NCBI GenBank assembly: GCA_021804085.1 | Contig: JAJZKM010000007.1 | Location: forward strand, 1 to 39,334 | From: a bacterium | Lineage (GTDB): Bacteria; Patescibacteriota; Saccharimonadia; Saccharimonadales; UBA4665 | DNA: 39,334 bases | Reading direction: 5' to 3' | Part shown: one piece after another, positions 7,947-16,309 of the stretch | Layout of the letters: every line of letters begins with the position of its first letter | How positions within the stretch are numbered: the first letter of the stretch is position 1 | Program-made: the position numbers and the translations under genes | Notes under the pieces: generated by a model | What the model was told of the DNA's origin: nothing | What the model saw: only the letters and a program-made list of their open reading frames with translations | The model's database searches: none

Positions 7947-9148
7947 AATCAATTCTTATATATCTTCACGTTCATCAACCATTCAGGTTACGACATTACA
8001 CTATATTTGATGCTGGACTAAGCCATGATTATTTTAATTCAGACAATGACCCAAATATGTCTAACCGAAAAATTTTGGATAAAGTAGCGAAGAAAAGTTA
8101 TTTACCTACCAATAAGCGTTTACTTCAATTATTGAAAGATTATCCAGAATTTAAAATTAGCCTATCAATATCTGGCCTTTTATTGGAACAGCTTGAAGCC
8201 TGGCATCCTGAGGTTTTGAAGTCGTTTCAAGAATTGAGTAATACAGGTCGAGTTGAAATAGTTGCTGAAACTTATTATCACAGTCTGGCTTTTTTTTATT
8301 CTCGCAGCGAGTTCGAGACTCAGGTACAAATGCATCGAGACATAATTAAGCGACTGTTTAATCAAGAACCGACTATTTTTCGTAATACTGAGCTTGCATA
8401 TAATAATGATTTGGCTGCATGGGCTCAAGATGCAGGTTATAAGGGAGTAATCGCTGAAGGTTGGGACCAGTATCTTGATTGGAGAAGTCCAAATTACGTA
8501 TATACCCCCATAAGTGCTAAAAATACAAAACTTTTACTTAAGAATTATCGCCTTAGTGATGATATAGCGTTTCGTTTCGGAGATACGAGTTGGAGTGAGT
8601 GGCCCTTAACTGCTGATAAGTTTTCTCATTGGTTAAGTGAAGATAAAGATGCAACAAATTTTAATTTATTTATGGATTATGAAACATTTGGCGAACACCA
8701 ATGGGAAGAATCCGGGATATTAGAGTTTCTTAAAGCTTTGCCTAAAGAATGGTTAAAGACCCCCGAGCATACTTTCATGACCGTGAGTGAAGCAATTAAG
8801 TCAATTGATGCTGTTGGTGATATTGATAGCCCCAATACTGTAACTTGGGCTGACACTGAACGAGATCTAAGTGCATGGCTTGGTAACTCTATGCAACGCC
8901 AAGCCATTGAGGCTCTTTATCGTCTGGAAAGACCATTACTAGATCTTAATGATTGGTCATTAATAGATGATTGGCGTAAACTCCAAACCTCTGACCATTT
9001 CTATTATATGTGTGTTAAATGGTTTGAGGATGGGGATATACATGCGTATTTTAGTCCTTACGATTCGCCATATGACGCATATATTAATTTTATGAATGTA
9101 TATCACGACTTAAAGTCCAGACTTGTAGAAAATGGTGTTAGCGTGTAA
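7943..9148 (+). CDS. GH57 family alpha-amylase/glucanotransferase-like protein
   Basis: The 401-aa protein shows GH57 motifs: HVHQPF (9-14, motif 1), a motif-3 region GYKGVIAEGWDQ that would carry the catalytic Glu, and FMDYETFGEHQW (motif 4, with the acid/base Asp). At about 400 aa it is a short GH57 of the intracellular alpha-amylase type. It has no signal peptide, so it acts on a cytoplasmic glucan. The start is TTG at 7943, overlapping the preceding stop, with GAGGGAG as ribosome binding site. Whether it hydrolyses, transfers or branches cannot be decided here. Confidence 0.88.
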   Translation: MKSILIYLHVHQPFRLRHYTIFDAGLSHDYFNSDNDPNMSNRKILDKVAKKSYLPTNKRLLQLLKDYPEFKISLSISGLLLEQLEAWHPEVLKSFQELSNTGRVEIVAETYYHSLAFFYSRSEFETQVQMHRDIIKRLFNQEPTIFRNTELAYNNDLAAWAQDAGYKGVIAEGWDQYLDWRSPNYVYTPISAKNTKLLLKNYRLSDDIAFRFGDTSWSEWPLTADKFSHWLSEDKDATNFNLFMDYETFGEHQWEESGILEFLKALPKEWLKTPEHTFMTVSEAIKSIDAVGDIDSPNTVTWADTERDLSAWLGNSMQRQAIEALYRLERPLLDLNDWSLIDDWRKLQTSDHFYYMCVKWFEDGDIHAYFSPYDSPYDAYINFMNVYHDLKSRLVENGVSV

Positions 9149-9170
9149 CTATGAGTAAAAAGGTGGGAAA

Positions 9171-11102
9171 ATGGCACGACCAGTAGTATTAAGTAATGGG
9201 CAACTTTTTGTTGGTCTTGACGATAATGGTCTAGTACATGATTTTTATTATCCATACGTTGGCCTCGACAATCTTACTAACGCAAGAAGCGTCCCCCATA
9301 AAATCGGAATATGGGTAAATGGAGAGTTTTCCTGGGTCGACGATGGATCGTGGGATATTAAAACTGATTTTGAAGATAGGGCCCTGATTAGCCACATTAC
9401 AATGACTTGCGATAAACTAGGGGTTAGCCTGGAGTTTAGGGACTTTGTGGATCAAGAATATACAGCTCTTGTGCGAAGAATAAAGGTTAAAAATCTGTAT
9501 ACCAAAGAGCGTGAAATTCGGATATTTATGCATCAAGTATTTGAGATATCTAGGCGTGGCCGAGCGGACACAGTGCTATATGTCCCTGATGATCATTATA
9601 TTCTTGACTATAAGGGACGATGTTGTCTACTAATTGCTGGAAAATTTGTTGACTCTGGAAATTATGATCAATATGCCGTTGGTAGTTTTGAGATAGAAGG
9701 AAAAGAAGGAACATTTCGTGACGCCGAAGATGGAGAACTTTCCAATAATGCTGTTGAACATGGTGGAGTTGATAGTGTTATACGTTTCGCGAGACGTCTA
9801 GGGGCTGGAAGTAGTTACGAAGTTGATTATTGGGTCGTGGCCGCGGAAAGCCAATATGACGCTCAACTTGTACATACTTATCTTAAGCATTACGATATTA
9901 GTGAACGTGAAGAGTCCGTACGAATCTCTTGGCATGAGTGGATAACACCCGTTACCGAAAAACTTGGTATGTTTAGTGCTGAGCATCATCAAGCAGTTAC
10001 TAAAAGTCTTCTTGTTATCAAGGCTCACTGTGACAGTCGAGGTTCGATACTTGCTAGCGGAGATTCATCTATTTTTAATTACGGACGAGATTATTATTGT
10101 TATTGTTGGCCAAGGGATGCAGCTTACGCTATCTGGCCATTAATTCGTCTTGGTATGTATAGCGAAGCTAAGGGTTTCTTTAATTTCGCCAGAGATACGC
10201 TTCATAATGAGGGCTATATGATGCATAAGTATCAACCCGATAGAGCCATAGGTTCAACCTGGCATCCTCTTGTCCACAACCGTATCAAGGAATTAGCTAT
10301 TCAAGAAGATGAGACTGCCGGTGTTCTATTTATGTTAGGTGAATATTATAAGGCTAGCAAAGATGAAGCATTAATACGAGATTTTTATGATTCATTCATT
10401 GCACCGTGTGCGCATTTTATTGCTAATTATATTGATCCGAATACGGAATTACCCCATGCGAGCTACGATCTTTGGGAAGAAAAATTTATGACTTCAACCT
10501 ATACGGCTAGCACCGTCATTGCCGGTCTTGATACTGCTGTTATTTTTGCAAAATTAATCGAACATGATGATGATGCAATAATCTGGAAAAAATCAGCAGA
10601 TAATATTCGTTCGAATTTATATAAGCTATTTCATCCAGACGGTTATTTGCGTAAAGGTTTTCTTTACGGCAAGGATGCTCCTTTAATTAATGATGACGTC
10701 TTAGATATTTCATCTTTATATGGACCTTATATGTACAGTGGTTTGCCGCTTGACGACCCAATGATTGTCAAAACTGCTGAGCAAGTAAAAACTCGCCTTG
10801 CCGGAGTAACCCCAATAGGTGGTGTAATACGTTATGAGAATGACAATTATTTCCTGAGTAAGAACAAATATGCGGGAAATCCGTGGGTGGTCTGTACTCT
10901 CTGGTTTGCACAATATCTCATTGCCGTGAATCAAAAAGATCAAGCTATGAAATATATACAATGGTCGCTAGATAGACAATTACCTAGCGGAATTATTGCC
11001 GAGCAGTTTGATCCAGAAACCGCACAACCTCTTAGCGTAGCTCCATTAGTATGGAGCCACGCAGAACTAATCAATACGCTGCTTGACTATTACGGTATAT
11101 AG
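9171..11102 (+). CDS. GH15 glucoamylase-like glycoside hydrolase
   Basis: The 643-aa protein has the N-terminal beta-sandwich of prokaryotic GH15 enzymes (ARPVVLSNGQLFVGLDDNG) and a C-terminal (alpha/alpha)6 barrel. Key pieces are YCWPRDAAYAIWPL, the catalytic acid in SYDLWEEKFMTSTYTAS, and the catalytic base region IIAEQFDPETAQPLSVAPLVWSHAE. It releases glucose from chain ends of alpha-glucans. No signal peptide is visible. The ribosome binding site AAAGGTGGGAAA precedes ATG 9171, 22 nt after the GH57 stop. It ends 2 nt from the convergent rpmG gene. Confidence 0.93.
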   Translation: MARPVVLSNGQLFVGLDDNGLVHDFYYPYVGLDNLTNARSVPHKIGIWVNGEFSWVDDGSWDIKTDFEDRALISHITMTCDKLGVSLEFRDFVDQEYTALVRRIKVKNLYTKEREIRIFMHQVFEISRRGRADTVLYVPDDHYILDYKGRCCLLIAGKFVDSGNYDQYAVGSFEIEGKEGTFRDAEDGELSNNAVEHGGVDSVIRFARRLGAGSSYEVDYWVVAAESQYDAQLVHTYLKHYDISEREESVRISWHEWITPVTEKLGMFSAEHHQAVTKSLLVIKAHCDSRGSILASGDSSIFNYGRDYYCYCWPRDAAYAIWPLIRLGMYSEAKGFFNFARDTLHNEGYMMHKYQPDRAIGSTWHPLVHNRIKELAIQEDETAGVLFMLGEYYKASKDEALIRDFYDSFIAPCAHFIANYIDPNTELPHASYDLWEEKFMTSTYTASTVIAGLDTAVIFAKLIEHDDDAIIWKKSADNIRSNLYKLFHPDGYLRKGFLYGKDAPLINDDVLDISSLYGPYMYSGLPLDDPMIVKTAEQVKTRLAGVTPIGGVIRYENDNYFLSKNKYAGNPWVVCTLWFAQYLIAVNQKDQAMKYIQWSLDRQLPSGIIAEQFDPETAQPLSVAPLVWSHAELINTLLDYYGI

Positions 11103-11104
11103 CT

Positions 11105-11305
11105 TTATTTTCTCTTTGGCGCTTCGTTTCTGCCCAAGCTTTTCTTGGTCTCAGTAAATACAACGTGCCGTCTTAGTTTTGGACTATATTTTTTTAAACT
11201 TAGTTTTTCAGGTGTATTCATTGAATTTTTGGTAGTGTAATAGAGGCGCTCGCCACTTTCTTCACTAACTAATCCAATAATTTTCCTTTTATCGCCTTTT
11301 GCCAT
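11105..11305 (-). CDS. rpmG: 50S ribosomal protein L33, zinc-free form
   Basis: The 66-aa protein carries the L33 core [33 protein letters not shown]. Both CxxC pairs of the zinc form are replaced (SEESG and YSPKLRRH), so this is a C-minus L33. It has short extra charged ends. It is a single-gene unit with its own promoter directly behind the tRNA-Thr(UGU) gene. Confidence 0.95.
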   Translation of the reverse strand: MAKGDKRKIIGLVSEESGERLYYTTKNSMNTPEKLSLKKYSPKLRRHVVFTETKKSLGRNEAPKRK

Positions 11306-11313
11306 AGATCTTT

Positions 11314-11342
11314 ATCCTAACAGATTAGAATTATTATGTAAA
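11314..11342 (-). promoter_or_regulatory. Promoter of rpmG, likely leaderless
   Basis: TTTACA (11337-11342) and TAGGAT (11314-11319) are spaced by 17 nt. Only 8 nt lie between the -10 box and the ATG, so transcription should begin at or within 2 nt of the start codon. The AGGAT in the -10 box could alternatively act as a Shine-Dalgarno sequence for a read-through mRNA from the tRNA gene. Confidence 0.55.
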
Positions 11343-11347
11343 TGCCG

Positions 11348-11424
11348 TGGAGCCGCCTGTCGGATTCGAACCGACGACATTCAGTTTACAAAACTGACGC
11401 TCTAGCCAACTGAGCTAAGGCGGC
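11348..11424 (-). tRNA. tRNA-Thr (anticodon UGU)
   Basis: On the minus strand GCCGCCT pairs with AGGCGGC. The anticodon stem TCAGT/ACTGA encloses TTTGTAA with anticodon TGT. The T-arm GTCGGTTCGAATCCGAC is standard and CCA is encoded. The rpmG promoter begins 5 nt after its CCA. Confidence 0.96.
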
Positions 11425-11487
11425 AATATCATTTTTAGAAGTGTAGCAAAAACTATCATAATTTGCTATATTAAATCGGTTGCATAT

Positions 11488-11563
11488 GCCGCGATAGCTC
11501 AGTTGGTAGAGTGCATCCATGGTAAGGATGAAGTCCCGGGTTCGACCCCCGGTCGTGGCTCCA
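11488..11563 (+). tRNA. tRNA-Thr (anticodon GGU)
   Basis: The acceptor stem GCCGCGA pairs with TCGTGGC (one G-U). The anticodon stem CATCC/GGATG encloses ATGGTAA with anticodon GGT. CCA is encoded. It is divergent from tRNA-Thr(UGU) 63 nt away and 10 nt upstream of tRNA-Tyr, with which it is probably co-transcribed. Confidence 0.96.
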
Positions 11564-11573
11564 GACATCACAT

Positions 11574-11659
11574 GCAGGGATAGTGAAGCGGTCAAACACG
11601 GGTGACTGTAAATCATCTGGCTTTCGCCTTCGGGGGTTCGAATCCCTCTCCCTGCACCA
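11574..11659 (+). tRNA. tRNA-Tyr (anticodon GUA)
   Basis: This is an 86-nt class II tRNA. The acceptor GCAGGGA pairs with TCCCTGC, the anticodon stem GGTGA/TCATC encloses CTGTAAA (anticodon GTA), and a long variable arm (TGGCTTTCGCCTTCGG region) is present as expected for bacterial tRNA-Tyr. CCA is encoded. Confidence 0.96.
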
Positions 11660-12409
11660 AACCATGACCACTATAAGGAAAATATACTAAGCGATTACCG
11701 ATTTTTCAGTTAGGACTATTGTTAAATACTAGCATCTAATATCATGCTTGACTGGAACATCTATAGAAATTGGCTTAGCTAATCTTATTTCGCACAGATA
11801 AATTGTTATGACTTCATTCCTAGTTTCATGTTATGGAGTATTAGTTATTGTTTTTGAAGTGACCAGGTTATATCTTTGAAATAAAATGAAACCGATGTCT
11901 CTATAGTAATCATATAATTAATCCTAGGCGGTTAGCATAGAAGGAATAATAATTCTATGCTCAAATGCCATTGCTCAGATGGCTGAGCAGGCACTTATAC
12001 AAGCTAGATTATTAAGTGGATACTTTTGACCAATGTAAGTCAAACTTATGGGCCGAACTAAAGCCGTGGTTGACAATATACTGAGAATGACACAAATCCC
12101 CCCAATGCCTGTGCGGCTTCGCGATTAACTGATTTAATAGTACAAAAGCTAATATATCGTCATTTACTTGATAAATTGGTTTAGTATATTTACTAATTAT
12201 TAATTAAAGTTATTTTAGTTACAAAATCTTATCATTTGAATGACTAGCTGCATTTTATGGCTTGATTAATCTATTATTTATCTTACATAATTTAATATTT
12301 AATCCAAGGAGTGTGTTTAGTTTTACTGAAAAAGCATTTTTTAATGAACAAATTAAAGTTTAATTTATTTCAGAAGATTTCTATAGAAAAATAATTATTT
12401 TTTAAAACC
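11660..12409. other. 750-nt non-coding region with clustered hairpins
   Basis: No credible ORF lies here in a genome where most gaps are under 100 nt. Between about 11930 and 12080 three perfect stems follow each other on the plus strand (see the ncRNA entry). The flanks are AT-rich. I looked for tmRNA, RNase P, SRP and tRNA signatures on both strands and found none. Confidence 0.55.
11935..12080 (+). ncRNA. Candidate structured RNA, unassigned
   Basis: Stems in order: GCATAGAA/TTCTATGC (11935-11942 with 11953-11960); TGCC-TGCTCAG/CTGAGCA-GGCA (11966-11993, 11 pairs with a 2-nt bulge and an ATGG tetraloop); and TTTGAC/GTCAAA (12025-12030 with 12039-12044). A shorter GGC/GCC stem follows. Strand is not certain because stems are symmetric; plus is chosen as the direction of the tRNAs upstream. 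The family is not recognised and no clear promoter is seen. Confidence 0.35.
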
Positions 12410-13063
12410 CTACACTACAACTCTTCGCGTTGGCCTGTGCATTCGTTTAGGTTTTTTAGATTTATCAATATTTTTAATTTTATCACTTACGAGATCAGCT
12501 TCTTTTTGCATTCCATTTGCTAGGTACGCTTTGCATAGTAATGTATAAGTTTCTTTATTGGGCTCCAGTTCGACGGCCCGTTCTAGCTCATAAATCATTA
12601 ACTTAATATTTCCTATTTTTTCCTGAACTTTGGCGTACGCGACATGCCTTGCAGCCATACTTTCGTCAAGTTTAATCGCTTGTTCAAATGCTATAGCAGC
12701 TTTGTCGTAGTTCTCTGTTTCATAATAAATGAGTCCTAGGTTATGCAGAGAAGATGAACTTGACTCAATACTGCTTGCTATCTCAAAACAATCTATAGCA
12801 TCACGGTATTCTTTTTGTTTGGCATATAATATGCCTAGTCTGTTGTAGGCTGCAGCATTTCGTTCATCTATTTTTAAAATGGTGAGTAAAGCTTTTTCTG
12901 CTCGTAACAATCTGTTTTCACGCATACTATCATGGGCAATGTCCCATAATTTCCCTACTCTGTCGCCAATTTTTCGTGATGCATTAACAAATTCATCACC
13001 ATGTAGAGTTGTGTTATAGTAAGCCAAAATCCCAAATGCTAATATGATCAATAATTCATACAT
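12410..13063 (-). CDS. Membrane-anchored TPR protein
   Basis: The 217-aa protein starts with one hydrophobic helix (MYELLIILAFGILAYYNTTL) followed by about four tetratricopeptide repeats (for example NAAAYNRLGILYAKQKEYRDA, SSLHNLGLIYYETENYDKAA, MAARHVAYAKVQEKIGN). It ends in a basic tail (KSKKPKRMHRPTRR). TPR domains bind other proteins; the partner is unknown. It is the last gene of the trpS-RluD-holB run, 25 nt after holB. Confidence 0.8.
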   Translation of the reverse strand: MYELLIILAFGILAYYNTTLHGDEFVNASRKIGDRVGKLWDIAHDSMRENRLLRAEKALLTILKIDERNAAAYNRLGILYAKQKEYRDAIDCFEIASSIESSSSSLHNLGLIYYETENYDKAAIAFEQAIKLDESMAARHVAYAKVQEKIGNIKLMIYELERAVELEPNKETYTLLCKAYLANGMQKEADLVSDKIKNIDKSKKPKRMHRPTRRVVV

Positions 13064-13088
13064 AAATTTATATATGTACCATTATATA

Positions 13089-13955
13089 TCAATTCGTTGA
13101 ACTTAGGTGAATCATAAAATAAGTCATTGCTAATTTTGAGTTTGATTTGTTATCTAGGAAGGTTTGGGTTTGATAGGTCGTCTGTAGTATTCGTTCCCAG
13201 TGACTGATTTGTTTATTAGAACTTATACCGGCGATTGATATATTTCTAGCTAAAATTAGAATGTTCCTCATAAGTTCTGGATTCTTAACTATTTGATTTA
13301 CCATGACTAGTCTTTCCGTTGTGTTTGACTGAAGTATTTGTTTTAGTTGGTTTGCCGCGATACTCATTGGGTGCGTAGATGGATCTCTAGCAATTTCATC
13401 AGCTGATATAATACTCCCTCCTGATATTGCAATCGACCTTGATATTACTTCGTCAGGCATGCCTTGATCTTTTAGATACCTGATAATATCTTCTCTGTCA
13501 GGATTTGTTAATCTAATAATACTAGATCGAGATATTACTGTTGGTAATATTAAATTAGTATCACTTGCTGACATCATAAACACAGTATCTAAGGGTGGTT
13601 CTTCTATATTTTTTAGCAAAGCATTTTGAGCCGTCGAAAGCATACCATCAGCATTATTAATCAATATGAGTCGACTTATAGCTGATTTCACTCCAGGAAC
13701 CGATAAAGATAAGAAATGCTCAATTTCTCTTACGCTATCTATAGTAATTTTTTCATCTTTAAGATTTAGACGTAAGATGTATGGATACTTATCTAAACTC
13801 TTTGGCTGTAAGTCTAAAATCCTTCCAGCAATCCAGTTTAATACAATTGAGTTTTCGCGGCTTGATGGCCCAATTAGTAATAAACTGTGGCCAGGATTTT
13901 TAATATAAGCATTTATTTGATGTTCAGTAATTCTGTTAAATAGTGGCTTATCCAT
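13089..13955 (-). CDS. holB: DNA polymerase III delta-prime-like clamp-loader subunit
   Basis: The 288-aa protein has the delta-prime pattern: a degenerate P-loop (LLLIGPSSRENSIVL), the sensor/SRC region (NNADGMLSTAQNALLKNIEEPP) and SDTNLILPTVISRSSIIRL (the SRC-like arginine motif). The lysine of Walker A and the zinc-module cysteines are missing, which fits a non-ATPase clamp-loader subunit. It lies 3 nt after the RluD-type gene. Confidence 0.87.
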   Translation of the reverse strand: MDKPLFNRITEHQINAYIKNPGHSLLLIGPSSRENSIVLNWIAGRILDLQPKSLDKYPYILRLNLKDEKITIDSVREIEHFLSLSVPGVKSAISRLILINNADGMLSTAQNALLKNIEEPPLDTVFMMSASDTNLILPTVISRSSIIRLTNPDREDIIRYLKDQGMPDEVISRSIAISGGSIISADEIARDPSTHPMSIAANQLKQILQSNTTERLVMVNQIVKNPELMRNILILARNISIAGISSNKQISHWERILQTTYQTQTFLDNKSNSKLAMTYFMIHLSSTN

Positions 13956-13958
13956 CTA

Positions 13959-14828
13959 CTAATTTTTAACTAATTCATAAAAGATTTCGGCAGGTTTAGA
14001 ATTAAATATTTGTTTTCCATTATCCGGCATAGTAAGCTCTAAGCTGGTTGCATGCAACATTAGTCGCGAATTCGTTGCTCCGCCGTAGATATTGTCCCCA
14101 ACAATAGGATGTCCAATGGCTTTTAGATGCACACGTATCTGATGAGTTCTGCCTGTTTCAGGCCTAAGTTCAATAAGAGTGTAATTTCCATTCGTAGATA
14201 CAACACGGTAATTAGTTATAGCAGATTTTCCATTGGCTCCTACTCTAAATATTGCAGGAACCTTCGGGTTTCGTTCTATTGGCATATTAATTATTGCCTG
14301 ATCATTTTCAAGTGTCCCCTGGACTACTGCCAAATATGTCTTTTTTACTTTTCGTGATGAGAATTGACGTTGTAGAAATTGTAATGTTTCAGGATTTTTT
14401 GCAGCTATTATTATTCCGGACGTGCCTCGATCTAAGCGATGCACTATACCTGCTCTGTCACCCTGCATTGGTCCATTTAGATATGGTTTAATGAAGCTAG
14501 CTACGCTGCCTTCATCATTATGAGCTCCATTACTGTGGGTAATAATGCCGCAGGGTTTGTCGATTACTATTACATTCTTATCTTCATATACTATTGGTAA
14601 CTTAATTTCTTTTGGTTTTTTTGTGATAAAAGTCTTACTGTCGAAGGATACTATGTCTCTTTTGTGTAATATTTGAGAGACTTTCGCTACTTTTTGATTA
14701 ACTTTAAATGGCTTATTGGTAATCGACTTAGCTATATAACTACGGCTAAAACTTGGATAAAGTTGTTTCAAATATGAATCAAGCCGCATCGGTTTATTGT
14801 CTTGGTATTGTTTATTAATGAATGACAT
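13959..14828 (-). CDS. rluD: RluD-type 23S rRNA pseudouridine synthase
   Basis: The 289-aa protein has an N-terminal S4 domain (MRLDSYLKQLYPSFSRSYIA) and the RluA/RluD catalytic domain: IVIDKPCGIITHSN, the active loop HRLDRGTSG with catalytic Asp133, and RPETGRTHQIRVHLKAIGHP. Members convert uridines of 23S rRNA to pseudouridine; the exact target is inferred from domain order only. It lies 6 nt after trpS. Confidence 0.88.
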   Translation of the reverse strand: MSFINKQYQDNKPMRLDSYLKQLYPSFSRSYIAKSITNKPFKVNQKVAKVSQILHKRDIVSFDSKTFITKKPKEIKLPIVYEDKNVIVIDKPCGIITHSNGAHNDEGSVASFIKPYLNGPMQGDRAGIVHRLDRGTSGIIIAAKNPETLQFLQRQFSSRKVKKTYLAVVQGTLENDQAIINMPIERNPKVPAIFRVGANGKSAITNYRVVSTNGNYTLIELRPETGRTHQIRVHLKAIGHPIVGDNIYGGATNSRLMLHATSLELTMPDNGKQIFNSKPAEIFYELVKN

Positions 14829-14834
14829 ACTTTC

Positions 14835-15869
14835 TTAGGATGAGATTGGTCTTAAGCCGACTTTTTGCTGAACTTTATATAATTTTTGATTGGCTACTAC
14901 GTTCATAGCGCTTTCGCCTCGCAATAATGTTTCAGTGAGACTGTCGTCCGTAATGGAGTTGAATTTATTCCCAACTTCATTTAATAAAATTTCAATTTGA
15001 TTAGCTACACATTGCTTAAGCTCACCATAGTTTGATTTACCCCTCCATTCCAAAATAGTTTCGTTTAGTGGTCGGTCCTGAATTAATGTAAGTATTTGCA
15101 ATAAATTACTAATTCCAGGTTGAGTATCGAAGTTAAAGTCTATCTTGTTATATGAATCTGTAGTTGCTTCATAAACCTTTTTCTTTGCAGTATTAACATC
15201 ATCCATCAATAGAATAGTCCCGGAAGGATCCGAGATACTTTTACTCATCTTGTTTTCTGGATGTTTTAGACTTCTGATTCTAATACCGTTTTGTAGGTTT
15301 TCGAATTGGAGTTGTTCCTTCCAAGTTTTAGGGATCGTAAACAAATCTCCGAATTGATTATTGATGCGTAAGGCTATGTCTCTGGTTAATTCTAGGTGTT
15401 GCCTTTGGTCTTCTCCAACTGGGATAAATTCTGCATCATATAGCAAAATGTCTGAGGCCATCAATGCAGGGTAGTTAAATATCCCAACACTTATGTTATC
15501 GTCATGTGTACTTTTTTCTTTAAATTGTGTCATGCGTTTTAGTTCGCCATAATAACTAAAACAATCAAGTATCCAAGTTAGTTCGCTGTGTGCAGGTATA
15601 TAGCTTTGCCTGTATATGAATGTTGACTGGTCGTTCAGATCGAGACCTGCCGCAACAAAATAGCGTAACGTAGACAATGTATTATTGTACAGCTCGTTAT
15701 ATTCTACTGATGAAATAATGCTATGCAGGTCAGGTAAAAATAAATTTACTTGATATTGACGCTTTTTCTGTAACCTGATTAGCGGTAGTATTGCTCCTAA
15801 ATAGTTTCCTAATGTCAGTGGGCCGTTCGATCTAATACCTGTAAGAACGATAGTTTTGTTGCTCATCAT
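14835..15869 (-). CDS. trpS: Tryptophanyl-tRNA synthetase
   Basis: The 344-aa class I synthetase has the HIGH-type motif in PLTLGNYLG (GNYLG, 21-25), the Trp-binding stretch YPALMASDILLYDAEFIPVGEDQRQH, and KMSKS at 207-211. Length fits bacterial TrpRS (about 330). It charges the single tRNA-Trp at 6474. The start is ATGATG; a TATACT box lies 5 nt before it without a good -35 box, so a separate start of transcription is possible but weak. Confidence 0.96.
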   Translation of the reverse strand: MMSNKTIVLTGIRSNGPLTLGNYLGAILPLIRLQKKRQYQVNLFLPDLHSIISSVEYNELYNNTLSTLRYFVAAGLDLNDQSTFIYRQSYIPAHSELTWILDCFSYYGELKRMTQFKEKSTHDDNISVGIFNYPALMASDILLYDAEFIPVGEDQRQHLELTRDIALRINNQFGDLFTIPKTWKEQLQFENLQNGIRIRSLKHPENKMSKSISDPSGTILLMDDVNTAKKKVYEATTDSYNKIDFNFDTQPGISNLLQILTLIQDRPLNETILEWRGKSNYGELKQCVANQIEILLNEVGNKFNSITDDSLTETLLRGESAMNVVANQKLYKVQQKVGLRPISS

Positions 15870-15875
15870 CTTAAG

Positions 15876-15895
15876 TATAGCAACTAAATGCTATA
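15876..15895 (-). other. Short hairpin between rpsI and trpS
   Basis: TATAGCA and TGCTATA form a perfect 7-bp stem with a 6-nt loop right after the rpsI stop. There is no T-run, so a partial terminator or RNA-processing site marking the end of the alpha operon is possible. Confidence 0.3.
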
Positions 15896-15898
15896 AAA

Positions 15899-16309
15899 TT
15901 ATCGTTTTGTAAACTGTCTTTGTTTACGAGCTCCCTTAAGACCAAACTTCTTTCTTTCTTTCTCTCGTGGATCGCGTCCAAGAAGTCCGGCTCGCTTAAG
16001 TGTAGATCTTAAATCGGAATTATGTACGACTAAAGCCTTAGATATTCCAGCTCGTATGGCTTCTATTTGACCGTCGTGGCCGCCTCCTAAAACTTTAACA
16101 CTAACATCAAACTTGTTGATTAGATCAACTGCTAAAAAAGGTTCGTTTAGTTTATTCAGCAAATATTTACTATTAGAAAAGTAATCTGCTGCAGGCTTAT
16201 CGTTAACGATGATCTCTCCCTTGCCCTTAAATAACCGAACTCGGGCGGTAGCGCTTTTTCTTCTCCCAAGCGCATAGTAATAGGTATCGCTTCTATCTGG
16301 CGCACTCAT
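15899..16309 (-). CDS. rpsI: 30S ribosomal protein S9
   Basis: The 136-aa protein has YYYALGRRKSATARVRLFKG, GGGHDGQIEAIRAGISKALV and the C-terminal tail GLKGARKQRQFTKR, whose final KR reaches the P-site tRNA. Length is normal. It overlaps rplM by one base, the usual L13-S9 pair. Confidence 0.98.
   Translation of the reverse strand: MSAPDRSDTYYYALGRRKSATARVRLFKGKGEIIVNDKPAADYFSNSKYLLNKLNEPFLAVDLINKFDVSVKVLGGGHDGQIEAIRAGISKALVVHNSDLRSTLKRAGLLGRDPREKERKKFGLKGARKQRQFTKR

Noticed and set aside
11386-11671. Minus-strand ORFs of 76 and 66 aa
   Set aside because: They run through three tRNA genes; sequences such as RERDSNPRR are translated tRNA.
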